The notes beneath the pieces were generated by a model that searched no databases, was not told where the DNA came from, and saw only the letters and a program-made list of their open reading frames with translations. From contig CAYWTY010000017.1 of assembly GCA_964461335.1 (NCBI GenBank), forward strand, positions 1 to 29,310: 29,310 nucleotides of DNA, read 5' to 3'. This DNA is from JAKJBL01 sp964461335. GTDB taxonomy: Bacteria; Bacillota; Clostridia; Christensenellales; CAG-138. The position numbers were made by a program, and so were the translations under genes. Below are positions 15,580 through 23,572 of this stretch, in pieces; the first letter of the stretch is position 1, and every line of letters begins with the position of its first letter.

Positions 15580-17679
15580 ATGGCGGATACCCTTGTAATA
15601 GTAGAATCGCCCGCAAAGGCGAAAACAATAGAGAAATTCCTAGGCAAGAGCTACAAGGTTGTCGCGTCTAATGGCCATGTTCGAGATTTGCCCAAAAGTC
15701 AATTGGGCGTTGATACTGAAAACGGCTTTAAGCCTAAGTATATAACATTGCGCGGCAGGGGCGAAGTGCTTGATAGAATACGCAGGGAAGCCAAAAATGC
15801 AGGGAAAATCTACCTTGCAACAGACCCGGATAGAGAAGGGGAGGCAATCGCCTGGCATCTTGCGAGCATTCTAAAGCTTGATGAAAGCTCACAGTGCCGC
15901 ATTGCGTTTAACGAAATTACATCTGCCGCAGTAAAGCGCTCAATTGGCAATGTGCGTACTATTGATATGCGGCTTGTTAATGCACAACAGGCGCGCCGCA
16001 TACTTGATAGATTAGTCGGCTATAAAATAAGCCCTGTGCTTTGGGCTAAAGTACGAAAGGGCCTTTCTGCAGGCAGAGTCCAATCTGTAGCTACCCGTAT
16101 TATTTGTGACCGCGAGCAGGAAATAAATGAGTTCACACCAGTTGAATACTGGCTTATAAGCGTTAAGCTCACAAAACCCCCGGCAAAAAAGGCTTTCGAA
16201 GCTAAGTTTTACGGGTTTGACGGAAAAAAGGCGGATATTCCTAACAAAGAAGCAGCGGATGAAATTCTGCTGCGTCTTGAAAAGGCAGACTATATTGTAA
16301 CTGATGTTAAGACATCTCAAAAATCGCGAAACCCAGCGCCGCCTTTTACAACAAGTACTTTGCAGCAGGAAGCGTCGCGCAGGCTGCATTTTACAACAAA
16401 GAAAACAATGATGGTTGCCCAGCAGCTATATGAAGGCATTGAGCTTTCAGGCAAGGATGCAACAGGGCTTATTACCTACATGAGAACTGACTCTGTGCGT
16501 GTTGCCCAGTCAGCGCAAGCTGAGGCAGCAAAGTTCATAGAAAAGAATTATGGCAAGCAGTATGTGCCTGAGAAGCCAAATGTTTATAAAGGGCGTGCAG
16601 GCGCTCAGGATGCTCACGAAGCTATACGCCCTACATCATTGGCAAATACGCCTGAAGCAATAAAGGGTTCGCTAAGTAAAGAGCAGTTTTCACTATACAA
16701 AATTATTTATGAACGTTTTCTTGCAAGCCAGATGACGCAGGCAAGATACGAAAACACAACTGTTTCAATAGATGCAAACGGCGCAACGTTTAGAGCAGTC
16801 GGCGTTCGCACACTTTTTGACGGCTTTACTGCCGTATATACTGAAAGCAATGACGAAGCTCAAGAAAGCGAAGTTACTTTGCCGGCTATGGAAGCCCGCG
16901 ATGTGCTTGTGCATAAGAATACTGAGAGCGAACAGCGGTTTACTCAGCCGCCTCCGCGTTATACAGAGGCTTCGCTTGTTCGCACGCTTGAGGAAAAGGG
17001 CATTGGGCGGCCGAGCACATACTCACCCACAATTTCTACAATAATCGAGCGAGGGTATGTAAGCCGCGAAAAGAGAGTCTTATACCCCACAGAGCTTGGG
17101 TTTGTGGTAACCCAGCTAATGAAGGATAACTTTAAGAATATTGTAGACTTGACATTTACTGCTGATATGGAGGCGCTGCTCGATAAAATCGAGGAAGGCG
17201 AAGCAGAAAGCGAAAAGGTGCTTGAAGGTTTCTATGAGCCGTTTATAAAAACCGTTGAAGAAGCCTCACAAAATATTGAAAAAATAGATATTCCGGATGA
17301 AGTTTCTGAAATTCCGTGTGAAAAATGCGGAGCTATGATGGTCTATAAAGTTGGCAGATACGGCAGGTTTCTTGCATGCCCTAACTACCCCACATGCAAA
17401 AATGCAAAGCCTATATTAGAAAAGATTGATGTTCCATGCCCTGAATGCGAAGGTGCGCTTATTAAGCGTAAAACAAAGCGGGGTAAGACCTTTTATGGTT
17501 GTGAAAACTACCCGGCATGCAGCTTTGTCTCTTGGGATCAACCACTTAAGGAGCGTTGTGAGAAGTGCGGCTCTATAATGGTGAAGAAATTGAGCAGAAA
17601 CGGAAGCTTCATAACGTGTTCGAACAAAGGGTGCGGTAACGTACTGCGCCCAGGAAAGGAACAAGGAGATGCCGAGTGA
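15580..17679 (+). CDS. topA: DNA topoisomerase I
   Basis: Type IA topoisomerase that relaxes negative supercoils. The 699 residues contain the TOPRIM domain with Glu9 in VIVESPAKAKTI and the acidic triad Asp82, Asp84, Glu86 in TDPDREGE; AGRVQSVATR (164-173); and the active-site Tyr300 in GLITYMRTDSVR. The C-terminus carries three four-cysteine zinc elements beginning at Cys580, Cys620 and Cys660, in line with Gram-positive TopA. ATG at 15580 follows AGGAGG (15567-15572). The stop at 17677-17679 lies inside the 5' end of trmFO, so the genes overlap by 11 bases. Confidence 0.98.
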   Translation: MADTLVIVESPAKAKTIEKFLGKSYKVVASNGHVRDLPKSQLGVDTENGFKPKYITLRGRGEVLDRIRREAKNAGKIYLATDPDREGEAIAWHLASILKLDESSQCRIAFNEITSAAVKRSIGNVRTIDMRLVNAQQARRILDRLVGYKISPVLWAKVRKGLSAGRVQSVATRIICDREQEINEFTPVEYWLISVKLTKPPAKKAFEAKFYGFDGKKADIPNKEAADEILLRLEKADYIVTDVKTSQKSRNPAPPFTTSTLQQEASRRLHFTTKKTMMVAQQLYEGIELSGKDATGLITYMRTDSVRVAQSAQAEAAKFIEKNYGKQYVPEKPNVYKGRAGAQDAHEAIRPTSLANTPEAIKGSLSKEQFSLYKIIYERFLASQMTQARYENTTVSIDANGATFRAVGVRTLFDGFTAVYTESNDEAQESEVTLPAMEARDVLVHKNTESEQRFTQPPPRYTEASLVRTLEEKGIGRPSTYSPTISTIIERGYVSREKRVLYPTELGFVVTQLMKDNFKNIVDLTFTADMEALLDKIEEGEAESEKVLEGFYEPFIKTVEEASQNIEKIDIPDEVSEIPCEKCGAMMVYKVGRYGRFLACPNYPTCKNAKPILEKIDVPCPECEGALIKRKTKRGKTFYGCENYPACSFVSWDQPLKERCEKCGSIMVKKLSRNGSFITCSNKGCGNVLRPGKEQGDAE

Positions 17680-19006
17680 GCCATGCGTAAGCGTGGTAGG
17701 TGCAGGCCTTGCCGGCTGTGAGGCTGCTTGGCAGCTTGCACAAAGAGGAATATCTGTTAAGCTTTTCGAAATGAAGCCGCATAAGCGTACACCTGCTCAT
17801 TGCTCAGATGAGTATGCTGAGCTCGTCTGCTCTAACTCTTTCCGCTCAAACAGGCTTCAAAATGCTGTGGGCTTGCTTAAGGAAGAGTTAAGGCAAATGA
17901 ATTCCCTTGTGATAAAAGCTGCGGATAAAACTCAGGTACCTGCTGGGGGCGCGCTTGCAGTTGACCGCACTGAGTTCTCTCAATTTATAACGAATGCAAT
18001 AAAAAGTCACCCAAATATTAAAGTATATCCAGGCGAGGTTGTTGCTCTGCCTGAGCCGCCCTCAATTATAGCAACAGGCCCGCTGACATCCGGCGGCTTA
18101 TACAATTCAATTGAAGAACTAACAGGAACATGCCTCCATTTTTATGATGCTGCAGCGCCAATAGTCTTTTCTAATTCATTGAACAGGGATACAGTCTTTT
18201 GCGCGTCACGTTATGGCAGAGGCTCTGATTATCTAAACTGCCCTATGACAGAAAAAGAGTATAGCAGGTTTTACAACGAGCTCATTTTAGCGGAAACAGT
18301 AAAACTGCACAGTTTTGAGGACCAAAGTGTTTTTGAAGGCTGTGTGCCGGTTGAACTGTTGGCAAAAAGAGGAGAAGCAACTCTTACCTTTGGCCCGCTA
18401 AAGCCTGCAGGGCTGCTTGACCCAAGAACAGGAAAGCGCCCGTTTGCAGTAGTGCAACTTAGGCAGGATAACCAGGCGGCAACGCTCTATAATATAGTCG
18501 GGTTTCAGACTAACCTCACATTTTCGGAGCAGCTGCGAGTTTTCCGCCTTATTCCGGGGCTTGAATGCGCAGAATTTGCGCGCTATGGCGTAATGCATAG
18601 GAACACATTTTTAAGCTCTCCGAGTCTGCTTGGGTGGAACTATGAAATGAAGCAATACCCGGGGCTGTACTTTGCAGGGCAAATTACAGGAGTAGAGGGA
18701 TATGTTGAGTCAGTTGCAAGCGGCCTTGCTGCAGGCTTGGACCTTTCCATGAAACTCTTTAAGAAACCTCCAGTGGATTTTACTAAAAAAACAGCTATTG
18801 GTGCACTTGCACATTATATTTCAAGTTATTCAGGCAGTAACTTCCAACCTATGAACATAAACTATGGTATTATGGAGCAGCTTGAAGATATGCCGCGCAA
18901 CAAAACACAGCGCAGCGAAGAAATCGCCAGGCGCTCTCTTAGTGTAATAGAAGCTATAAAAAAAGAACTTTCAAACGAAGCAATAGTCAGCTACGATGAA
19001 CTTTAA
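17669..19006 (+). CDS. trmFO: tRNA m5U54 methyltransferase TrmFO (folate/FAD-dependent)
   Basis: TrmFO makes ribothymidine at position 54 of tRNAs using methylene-tetrahydrofolate and FAD, replacing the SAM-dependent TrmA of proteobacteria. The FAD-binding motif is GAGLAG (11-16). Catalytic cysteines are visible as Cys54 in ELVCSNSFRS and Cys225 in FEGCVPVE. TGVEGYVESVASG near the C-terminus completes the FAD site. Length of 445 aa is normal. ATG at 17669 overlaps the end of topA; AAAGGA (17655-17660) is the likely ribosome site. In Bacillus the next gene is the recombinase xerC/codV; here hslV follows directly after 43 bases. Confidence 0.97.
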   Translation: MPSEPCVSVVGAGLAGCEAAWQLAQRGISVKLFEMKPHKRTPAHCSDEYAELVCSNSFRSNRLQNAVGLLKEELRQMNSLVIKAADKTQVPAGGALAVDRTEFSQFITNAIKSHPNIKVYPGEVVALPEPPSIIATGPLTSGGLYNSIEELTGTCLHFYDAAAPIVFSNSLNRDTVFCASRYGRGSDYLNCPMTEKEYSRFYNELILAETVKLHSFEDQSVFEGCVPVELLAKRGEATLTFGPLKPAGLLDPRTGKRPFAVVQLRQDNQAATLYNIVGFQTNLTFSEQLRVFRLIPGLECAEFARYGVMHRNTFLSSPSLLGWNYEMKQYPGLYFAGQITGVEGYVESVASGLAAGLDLSMKLFKKPPVDFTKKTAIGALAHYISSYSGSNFQPMNINYGIMEQLEDMPRNKTQRSEEIARRSLSVIEAIKKELSNEAIVSYDEL

Positions 19007-19049
19007 ACCACTACACGCATAGTAGTATTATGCAGAGACGAGGTGTGGC

Positions 19050-19583
19050 ATGGAGCTTGAAGGCACAACAATTATTGCAGTTAAACTTAACGGAGTATGC
19101 GCAATAGCAGGCGACGGGCAGGTTACACTAAACAAAACCACAATTATGAAGCGGACAGCGAAAAAGGTTCGAAGGCTCTACCATGATAAAGTCGCAGTCG
19201 GGTTTGCAGGTTCGGTTGCAGATGCGTTCTCGCTTTGCGAACGTTTCGAGTCAAAGCTCGAGCAATACGGCGGTGGGCTGACACGTGCTGCTGTAGCGCT
19301 TGCCCAGGAATGGAGAAGCGACAAGGCATTGCGCCAGCTTGAAGCATTGTTGATTGTTGCAAACAAGGAGGAGCTTCTCGTAATTTCCGGAACAGGTGAA
19401 GTTATTGACCCTGATGATGGAATAGCTGCCATAGGTTCCGGTGGCATGTATGCGCTTGCTGCTGCTAAAGCCTTAAAGGAGAATACAGACCTCTCTGCGC
19501 GAGAGATAGCTATGCGCGCACTGCGTATAGCAGGAGAAATCTGCGTATATACAAACAGCAATATTGTTGTGGAGGAGGTTTGA
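19050..19583 (+). CDS. hslV: HslV (ClpQ) proteasome-like peptidase subunit
   Basis: HslV forms the double-hexameric peptidase of the HslUV ATP-dependent protease. The 177 residues include the conserved GDGQVT, RKVRRLY-like (KKVRRLYHDKVAVGFAGSVADA) core, IGSGGMYALAAAKAL and the C-terminal GEICVYTNSNIVVEEV-type end. The predicted catalytic residue is Thr6 in MELEGTTIIAV, so five residues must be removed, as in Thermotoga-like HslV and unlike the E. coli enzyme, where only Met is lost. ATG at 19050 follows GAGGTG (19040-19045). hslU follows with a ribosome site inside the hslV end. Confidence 0.96.
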   Translation: MELEGTTIIAVKLNGVCAIAGDGQVTLNKTTIMKRTAKKVRRLYHDKVAVGFAGSVADAFSLCERFESKLEQYGGGLTRAAVALAQEWRSDKALRQLEALLIVANKEELLVISGTGEVIDPDDGIAAIGSGGMYALAAAKALKENTDLSAREIAMRALRIAGEICVYTNSNIVVEEV

Positions 19584-19585
19584 GC

Positions 19586-20962
19586 ATGCTCACGCCAAAG
19601 CAGATTGTCGCAGCTCTTGATAAATTCATTATAGGGCAGGGTAAAGCAAAACGCGCTGTTGCAATAGCGCTGCGCAACCGCTATCGCAGAAGCAGGCTGC
19701 CTGAGGATTTAAGGGATGAAATAACGCCAAAGAACATTATAATGATTGGGCCTACAGGTGTTGGGAAAACAGAGATAGCACGAAGGCTTGCAAAACTTGT
19801 TGATACGCCTCTTGTAAAAGTTGAGGCAACAAAGTTTACTGAGGTAGGTTATGTGGGTCGTGATGTGGATTCTATGGTTCGCGACCTTGTAGAAGCTTCT
19901 ATTCGTTTGTGCAAAGCAAAACACATAGAAACTGTGCGCCTAATGGCAGAGACTGCATCAGAACAGAGGCTGGTTGATTTGCTTGTGCCATTAAAAACAG
20001 AAGCTCCCCCTGTAAACCCCTTGCAGTTTCTCCTTGGCACTGGGCAGGCGCAGGAACCGCAGCTTTCTGAGGAAGAAAAAAGGACTCGCTATTCAAAGCG
20101 GGAAACAGTCATTTCAAAGCTTAGAGCCGGGCTGCTTGAAGAAGAACTCGTTGAAATCGAAATCGAAGAAAAGTTGCCAGGCAGCGATGCCATGCTTGCA
20201 ATAGGCATAGATATTAACCTTAACGAAATGTTGGGAAATATTATGCCCGGGAAAAAGAAAAAACGTAAGGTTTCTGTAAAAGAAGCACGCAGAATACTTA
20301 TTCAGGAAGAATCCGACAAGCTTATTGATATGGATGAGGTAATCCGCGAAGCTGTAGAAAAGGCAGAGCAGGACGGCATAATCTTCATTGATGAAATAGA
20401 CAAAATTGCAGGTGCAAGGGCAGCCTCAAGCGGGCCCGATGTATCTAGGGAGGGCGTTCAGAGGGATATTTTGCCGATTGTGGAAGGCTCTGTTGTATCC
20501 ACAAAATATGGGCCAGTAAAAACAGATTTTATGCTATTTATTGCAGCAGGCGCTTTCCATACAGCAAAAGTGACTGACCTTATACCAGAGCTTCAGGGGC
20601 GCTTCCCAATTCGGGTTAGGCTCGACTCGCTTGCACAAGAGGATTATAAGCGAATTCTAACACAGCCCGAAAATGCAATTACTAAGCAATATCAGGCTTT
20701 GCTTGAGGCTGACCATGTTTTACTGAGCTTTTCTGATGATGCGATTGATGCAATTGCAAAATATGCGTATGTAGCAAACGAAAGTACTGAAAACATAGGG
20801 GCGCGGAGATTGCACACAATAATGGAGACGCTGCTTGAAGATATTTCTTTTAATGCAGGCGGGGATTATCCTGATGTTGAACTGCGCATAGATGGCGAGT
20901 ATGTGCGCGAACGCATGGCGCTTTCATATGAGGATGAAGATTTGCATAAGTATATTCTTTAG
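19586..20962 (+). CDS. hslU: HslU (ClpY) AAA+ unfoldase
   Basis: HslU unfolds substrates and feeds them into HslV. The 458 residues contain Walker A GPTGVGKT (55-62), the pore loop GYVG (88-91), a charged I-domain (about 110-245), Walker B with Asp269-Glu270 in IIFIDEIDK, and a C-terminal DLHKYIL tail, which by comparison with other HslU proteins inserts into HslV. I chose ATG at 19586, seven bases after GGAGGAGG (19571-19578). The in-frame TTG at 19580 sits only one base from the ribosome site. In Bacillus codY would follow; it is absent, and 258 bases separate hslU from rpsB. Confidence 0.97.
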   Translation: MLTPKQIVAALDKFIIGQGKAKRAVAIALRNRYRRSRLPEDLRDEITPKNIIMIGPTGVGKTEIARRLAKLVDTPLVKVEATKFTEVGYVGRDVDSMVRDLVEASIRLCKAKHIETVRLMAETASEQRLVDLLVPLKTEAPPVNPLQFLLGTGQAQEPQLSEEEKRTRYSKRETVISKLRAGLLEEELVEIEIEEKLPGSDAMLAIGIDINLNEMLGNIMPGKKKKRKVSVKEARRILIQEESDKLIDMDEVIREAVEKAEQDGIIFIDEIDKIAGARAASSGPDVSREGVQRDILPIVEGSVVSTKYGPVKTDFMLFIAAGAFHTAKVTDLIPELQGRFPIRVRLDSLAQEDYKRILTQPENAITKQYQALLEADHVLLSFSDDAIDAIAKYAYVANESTENIGARRLHTIMETLLEDISFNAGGDYPDVELRIDGEYVRERMALSYEDEDLHKYIL

Positions 20963-21093
20963 GGAGACGCTGATTAGTCAGTGGTTCTTTAGTATGAGAA
21001 AAAGCAGCAATGCGCTTTGCAAAATGAAGATGCAGCAATTTACAAACTCGCAGCTTTTACCGCCAAATTTGATGCTATCCTTGCCCGTAACTG

Positions 21094-21123
21094 TTGCTTT
21101 TTAAGAAATAGTTATGTTATAAT
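21094..21123 (+). promoter_or_regulatory. Promoter for rpsB-tsf with extended -10
   Basis: TTGCTT (21094-21099) and a consensus TATAAT (21118-21123) are 18 bases apart, with TG at 21115-21116. It shares TGTTATAATG with the rplS promoter P2. The stretch 20963-21093 between hslU and this promoter holds no convincing gene or terminator. Confidence 0.75.
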
Positions 21124-21126
21124 GCT

Positions 21127-21184
21127 CAAGGCATAACACACCCTTGTAGATTTGCAATCACGTGCCATTATGGTTGTTTGCAAA
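21127..21184 (+). promoter_or_regulatory. Structured rpsB leader, possible S2 autoregulatory site
   Basis: Two hairpins can form in the roughly 90-base leader: CAAGG (21127-21131) with CCTTG (21142-21146), and TTTGCAA (21151-21157) with TTGCAAA (21178-21184), the latter enclosing a CCA/TGG stem. The leader then carries the purine-rich AAGGAG ribosome site at 21209-21214. Leaders that bind S2 are known in several bacterial groups; I cannot match this one to a named family. Confidence 0.45.
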
Positions 21185-21220
21185 CTTGACGCAAGGGGAG
21201 GAAAAACGAAGGAGAATAAT

Positions 21221-21943
21221 ATGTCTGTCATTTCAATGAAACAGCTGCTCGAAGCTGGGGTTCATTTCGGGCACCAAACCCGCAGGTGGAACCCCAAAAT
21301 GAAGGAATACATCTTCACTGAGCGCAACGGAATCTACATTATCGACCTGCAGAAAACTGTAAAGAAAATCGAAGAAGCCTACTTCTTTATTCGCGACCTG
21401 GCAATGAACGGCGAGAGTATTCTTTTTGTCGGGACAAAAAAGCAGGCTCAGGAATCTATTGAGCAGGAAGCAAAGCGCTGTGAAATGTTTTATGTAAACC
21501 AGCGCTGGCTTGGCGGTATGCTAACAAACTTCAAAACCATCCAAGGGCGTATTGGCCAACTTAGAAGAATCGACCAAATGGAAGCAACAGGGCAATTCAG
21601 CCTGCTTCCTAAAAAAGAAGTAATTAAGCTCATGGCAGAAAGAGATAAGCTGGAGCGAAACCTTGGCGGCATCAAGGATATGAAAAAGCTCCCTGGCGCA
21701 CTTTTCATTATTGACCCGCGAAAAGAACATATTGCAATTATGGAAGCACGCACTTTAGGTATTCCGATTGTTGCAATAGTCGATACTAACTGTGACCCTG
21801 ATGAGGTCGACTATGTAATACCGGGCAATGATGATGCTATTCGTGCAGTAAAGCTATTATCGTCAAAAATGGCAGATGCTGTGCTCGAAGGCAAGCAGGG
21901 TGAACAGCTTAATGATGAAGAAGCTGAAGAAGATACAGAATAA
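21221..21943 (+). CDS. rpsB: 30S ribosomal protein S2
   Basis: A complete 240-residue S2, the late-binding small-subunit protein that holds S1-like contacts. The N-terminal MSVISMKQLLEAGVHFGHQT and the segments NPKMKEYIFTERNGIYIIDL, VGTKKQAQ, QRWLGGMLTNF and GIPIVAIVDTNCDPD are all canonical. The C-terminus is acidic. ATG at 21221 follows AAGGAG (21209-21214). A longer open frame from 21152 runs through the leader hairpins and is not expected to be translated. tsf follows after 61 bases, with a hairpin between. Confidence 0.98.
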   Translation: MSVISMKQLLEAGVHFGHQTRRWNPKMKEYIFTERNGIYIIDLQKTVKKIEEAYFFIRDLAMNGESILFVGTKKQAQESIEQEAKRCEMFYVNQRWLGGMLTNFKTIQGRIGQLRRIDQMEATGQFSLLPKKEVIKLMAERDKLERNLGGIKDMKKLPGALFIIDPRKEHIAIMEARTLGIPIVAIVDTNCDPDEVDYVIPGNDDAIRAVKLLSSKMADAVLEGKQGEQLNDEEAEEDTE

Positions 21944-21949
21944 GCTAAT

Positions 21950-21978
21950 AAGGGAACCCGATTTGGACTCCCCTTTTT
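21950..21978 (+). terminator. Attenuator-like hairpin between rpsB and tsf
   Basis: AAGGG (21950-21954) pairs with CCCTT (21971-21975), with an inner imperfect continuation including CC/GG, and the last arm merges into TTTTT (21974-21978). The stem is imperfect, so partial termination is more likely than complete. The position matches the known partial terminator between rpsB and tsf in other bacteria. Confidence 0.5.
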
Positions 21979-22004
21979 GAAAACTACTTACAGGAGGAGC
22001 ATTT

Positions 22005-22655
22005 ATGTTTAGCGCAAAAAATGTTATGGAACTGCGCGAGATTACAGGCGCAGGTATGATGGATTGTAAAAAAGCACTGCTTGAGTGCAACGGCGATATT
22101 GAAAAAGCCAAAGATTTTCTTCGTGAAAAAGGGCTTGCTGCTGCCGCAAAGAAAGCCGGGCGAATTGCAGCAGAAGGCATTGTCGACTCATATATTCACA
22201 TGGGCGGCAAAATAGGCGTTTTGGTTGAAGTAAACTGCGAAACTGACTTTGTAGCAAAGACTGATGATTTTAAGCAGTTTGTTCATGATATCGCAATGCA
22301 AATTGCAGCAGCAAAGCCGATTTATATTTCATCGAATGAAGTTCCTGGAGATGAAATCGAAAAAGAAAAAGAAATCTTGCGCGCTCAGGCAAAAAACGAG
22401 CCAAAGCCCAAGCCTGACGCCATAATCGAAAAAATGGTCAATGGCAGAATTGAAAAATATTATAAAGAGGTTTGCCTTCTTGACCAACCTTTTGTAAAAG
22501 ACCCTGAAAGAACGGTTAACCAACTGCTAAACGAAACAGTTGCAAAAATAGGTGAAAAAATAAGTGTGCGTAGGTTTGTACGTTACGAGATGGGCGAAGG
22601 GCTGCAAAAGCGCGAGGATAATTTCGCGCAAGAGGTTATGAGCCAAGTTAAGTAA
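22005..22655 (+). CDS. tsf: Translation elongation factor Ts
   Basis: EF-Ts exchanges GDP for GTP on EF-Tu. The 216 residues include the N-terminal UBA-like domain with VMELREITGAGMMDCKKAL (7-25), KKAGRIAAEG, and the EF-Tu contact TDFVA (80-84) in VNCETDFVAKTDDF. It is the shorter form of EF-Ts, with a reduced second coiled-coil region, as seen in many Clostridia and Thermus, compared with about 280 aa in E. coli. ATG at 22005 follows AGGAGG (21992-21997). A strong terminator follows seven bases after the stop. Confidence 0.97.
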   Translation: MFSAKNVMELREITGAGMMDCKKALLECNGDIEKAKDFLREKGLAAAAKKAGRIAAEGIVDSYIHMGGKIGVLVEVNCETDFVAKTDDFKQFVHDIAMQIAAAKPIYISSNEVPGDEIEKEKEILRAQAKNEPKPKPDAIIEKMVNGRIEKYYKEVCLLDQPFVKDPERTVNQLLNETVAKIGEKISVRRFVRYEMGEGLQKREDNFAQEVMSQVK

Positions 22656-22661
22656 AAAAGC

Positions 22662-22695
22662 AAAAAGGAACACATTTGTGTTCCTTTTTCTTTTT
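22662..22695 (+). terminator. Strong intrinsic terminator after tsf
   Basis: A perfect 12-pair stem, AAAAAGGAACAC (22662-22673) with GTGTTCCTTTTT (22678-22689), closes a four-base loop and is followed by CTTTTT (22690-22695). The A-run on the 5' side makes it potentially active in both directions. It separates rpsB-tsf from pyrH. Confidence 0.9.
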
Positions 22696-22696
22696 A

Positions 22697-22761
22697 GAAA
22701 CTTTTTTAGCGGTTGTGTTTGTTCCATTAAGAAACTTTTAACGGTTGTTTTGGTTCCATTA
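22697..22761 (+). repeat. Imperfect tandem repeat upstream of pyrH
   Basis: Two adjacent copies, 22697-22729 (33 bases) and 22731-22761 (31 bases), both begin GAAACTTTT and end TTCCATTA, with a shared CGGTTG in the middle. By eye they differ by a two-base gap and three substitutions. They fill the space between the tsf terminator and the pyrH ribosome site (AAGGGGG, 22780-22786). I cannot see a good sigma-A promoter there, so the repeats may hold the promoter or a regulator site. Confidence 0.9.
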
Positions 22762-22792
22762 TGCAAACTCATCTTATACAAGGGGGCTTAAT

Positions 22793-23485
22793 ATGTATAC
22801 GCGCGTATTACTTAAACTTAGTGGTGAAGCATTGGCTGCAGGCGGGGAGCCGCTAAGTTTTGAGGTACTTGAAGAAATTGCAGCTCAACTTAAACAGGTC
22901 TATGAACTTGGCATTGGGTTAGGCGTGGTGCTTGGCGGCGGAAACTTCTGGCGCGGCCGAAGCTCAGAGCAAATGGAACGAAACCGAGCAGACCATATGG
23001 GCATGCTCGCAACAGCAATCAATGCAATTGCACTTTCGGATACTCTTATAAAAACGGGTGTGCCATGCACTGTGCTCTCTGCAATAGATATGGAGAGGTT
23101 TTTTGAAACATTTACAGCCCGCGGCGCAAATGCGCTGCTAGAAAAAGGGCATGTTCTCATTTTTGCATGCGGAAGCGGCCATCCGTTCTTTAGTACAGAT
23201 ACTGCAGCTGCGCTGCGCGCTGCAGAACTTGGGGCAGATGCCCTATTGCTTGCAAAAAACGTAGATGCAATCTATTCTGCGGACCCAAACCTTGACCCCT
23301 TAGCAATACGACATGAAAAGTTAACATACAACCAGGTGCTTGAAAAGAACCTTACTGCAATCGACCAGACTGCAATAGTTTTATGCAGGGACCAACATAT
23401 ACCGATTATTGCATTTGGGCTTAAGGAAAACGGGAGTATCTTGCGTGCAGTTAAAGGCGAACTAATTGGCACACGCATAGCTTAA
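22793..23485 (+). CDS. pyrH: Uridylate kinase (UMP kinase)
   Basis: PyrH phosphorylates UMP to UDP and is allosterically controlled by GTP and UTP in Gram-positives. The 230 residues match the amino-acid kinase fold: LLKLSGEAL (7-15), VVLGGGNFWRGR with NRADHMGMLATAINA, ACGSGHPFFSTDTAAALRA and the LLAKNVDAIYSADP segment. ATG at 22793 follows AAGGGGG (22780-22786); a longer reading from 22745 starts inside the tandem repeat and lacks a ribosome site. It is slightly shorter than the 235-245 aa common in the family. frr follows after 87 bases without a terminator. Confidence 0.97.
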   Translation: MYTRVLLKLSGEALAAGGEPLSFEVLEEIAAQLKQVYELGIGLGVVLGGGNFWRGRSSEQMERNRADHMGMLATAINAIALSDTLIKTGVPCTVLSAIDMERFFETFTARGANALLEKGHVLIFACGSGHPFFSTDTAAALRAAELGADALLLAKNVDAIYSADPNLDPLAIRHEKLTYNQVLEKNLTAIDQTAIVLCRDQHIPIIAFGLKENGSILRAVKGELIGTRIA

Positions 23486-23572
23486 GTGCATCAAGCTTGT
23501 TTATAAGTCGGTTTTCAAGTAGAATGTATTAAGCATTTAGTTAAGCATACAGGGATGTAAGGAGGTATTCTA

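Noticed and set aside
19010..19033. Overlapping 5-base inverted repeats between trmFO and hslV
   Set aside because: Stems are short and mutually exclusive, with no T-tract; likely chance.
19580..19585. TTG start two codons upstream of the hslU ATG
   Set aside because: Only one base separates it from the GGAGGAGG site; ATG at 19586 has correct spacing.
20892..21104. 70-codon plus-strand open frame across the hslU end and the gap
   Set aside because: Most of it is out of frame inside hslU, no ribosome site is present, and it runs into the rpsB promoter.
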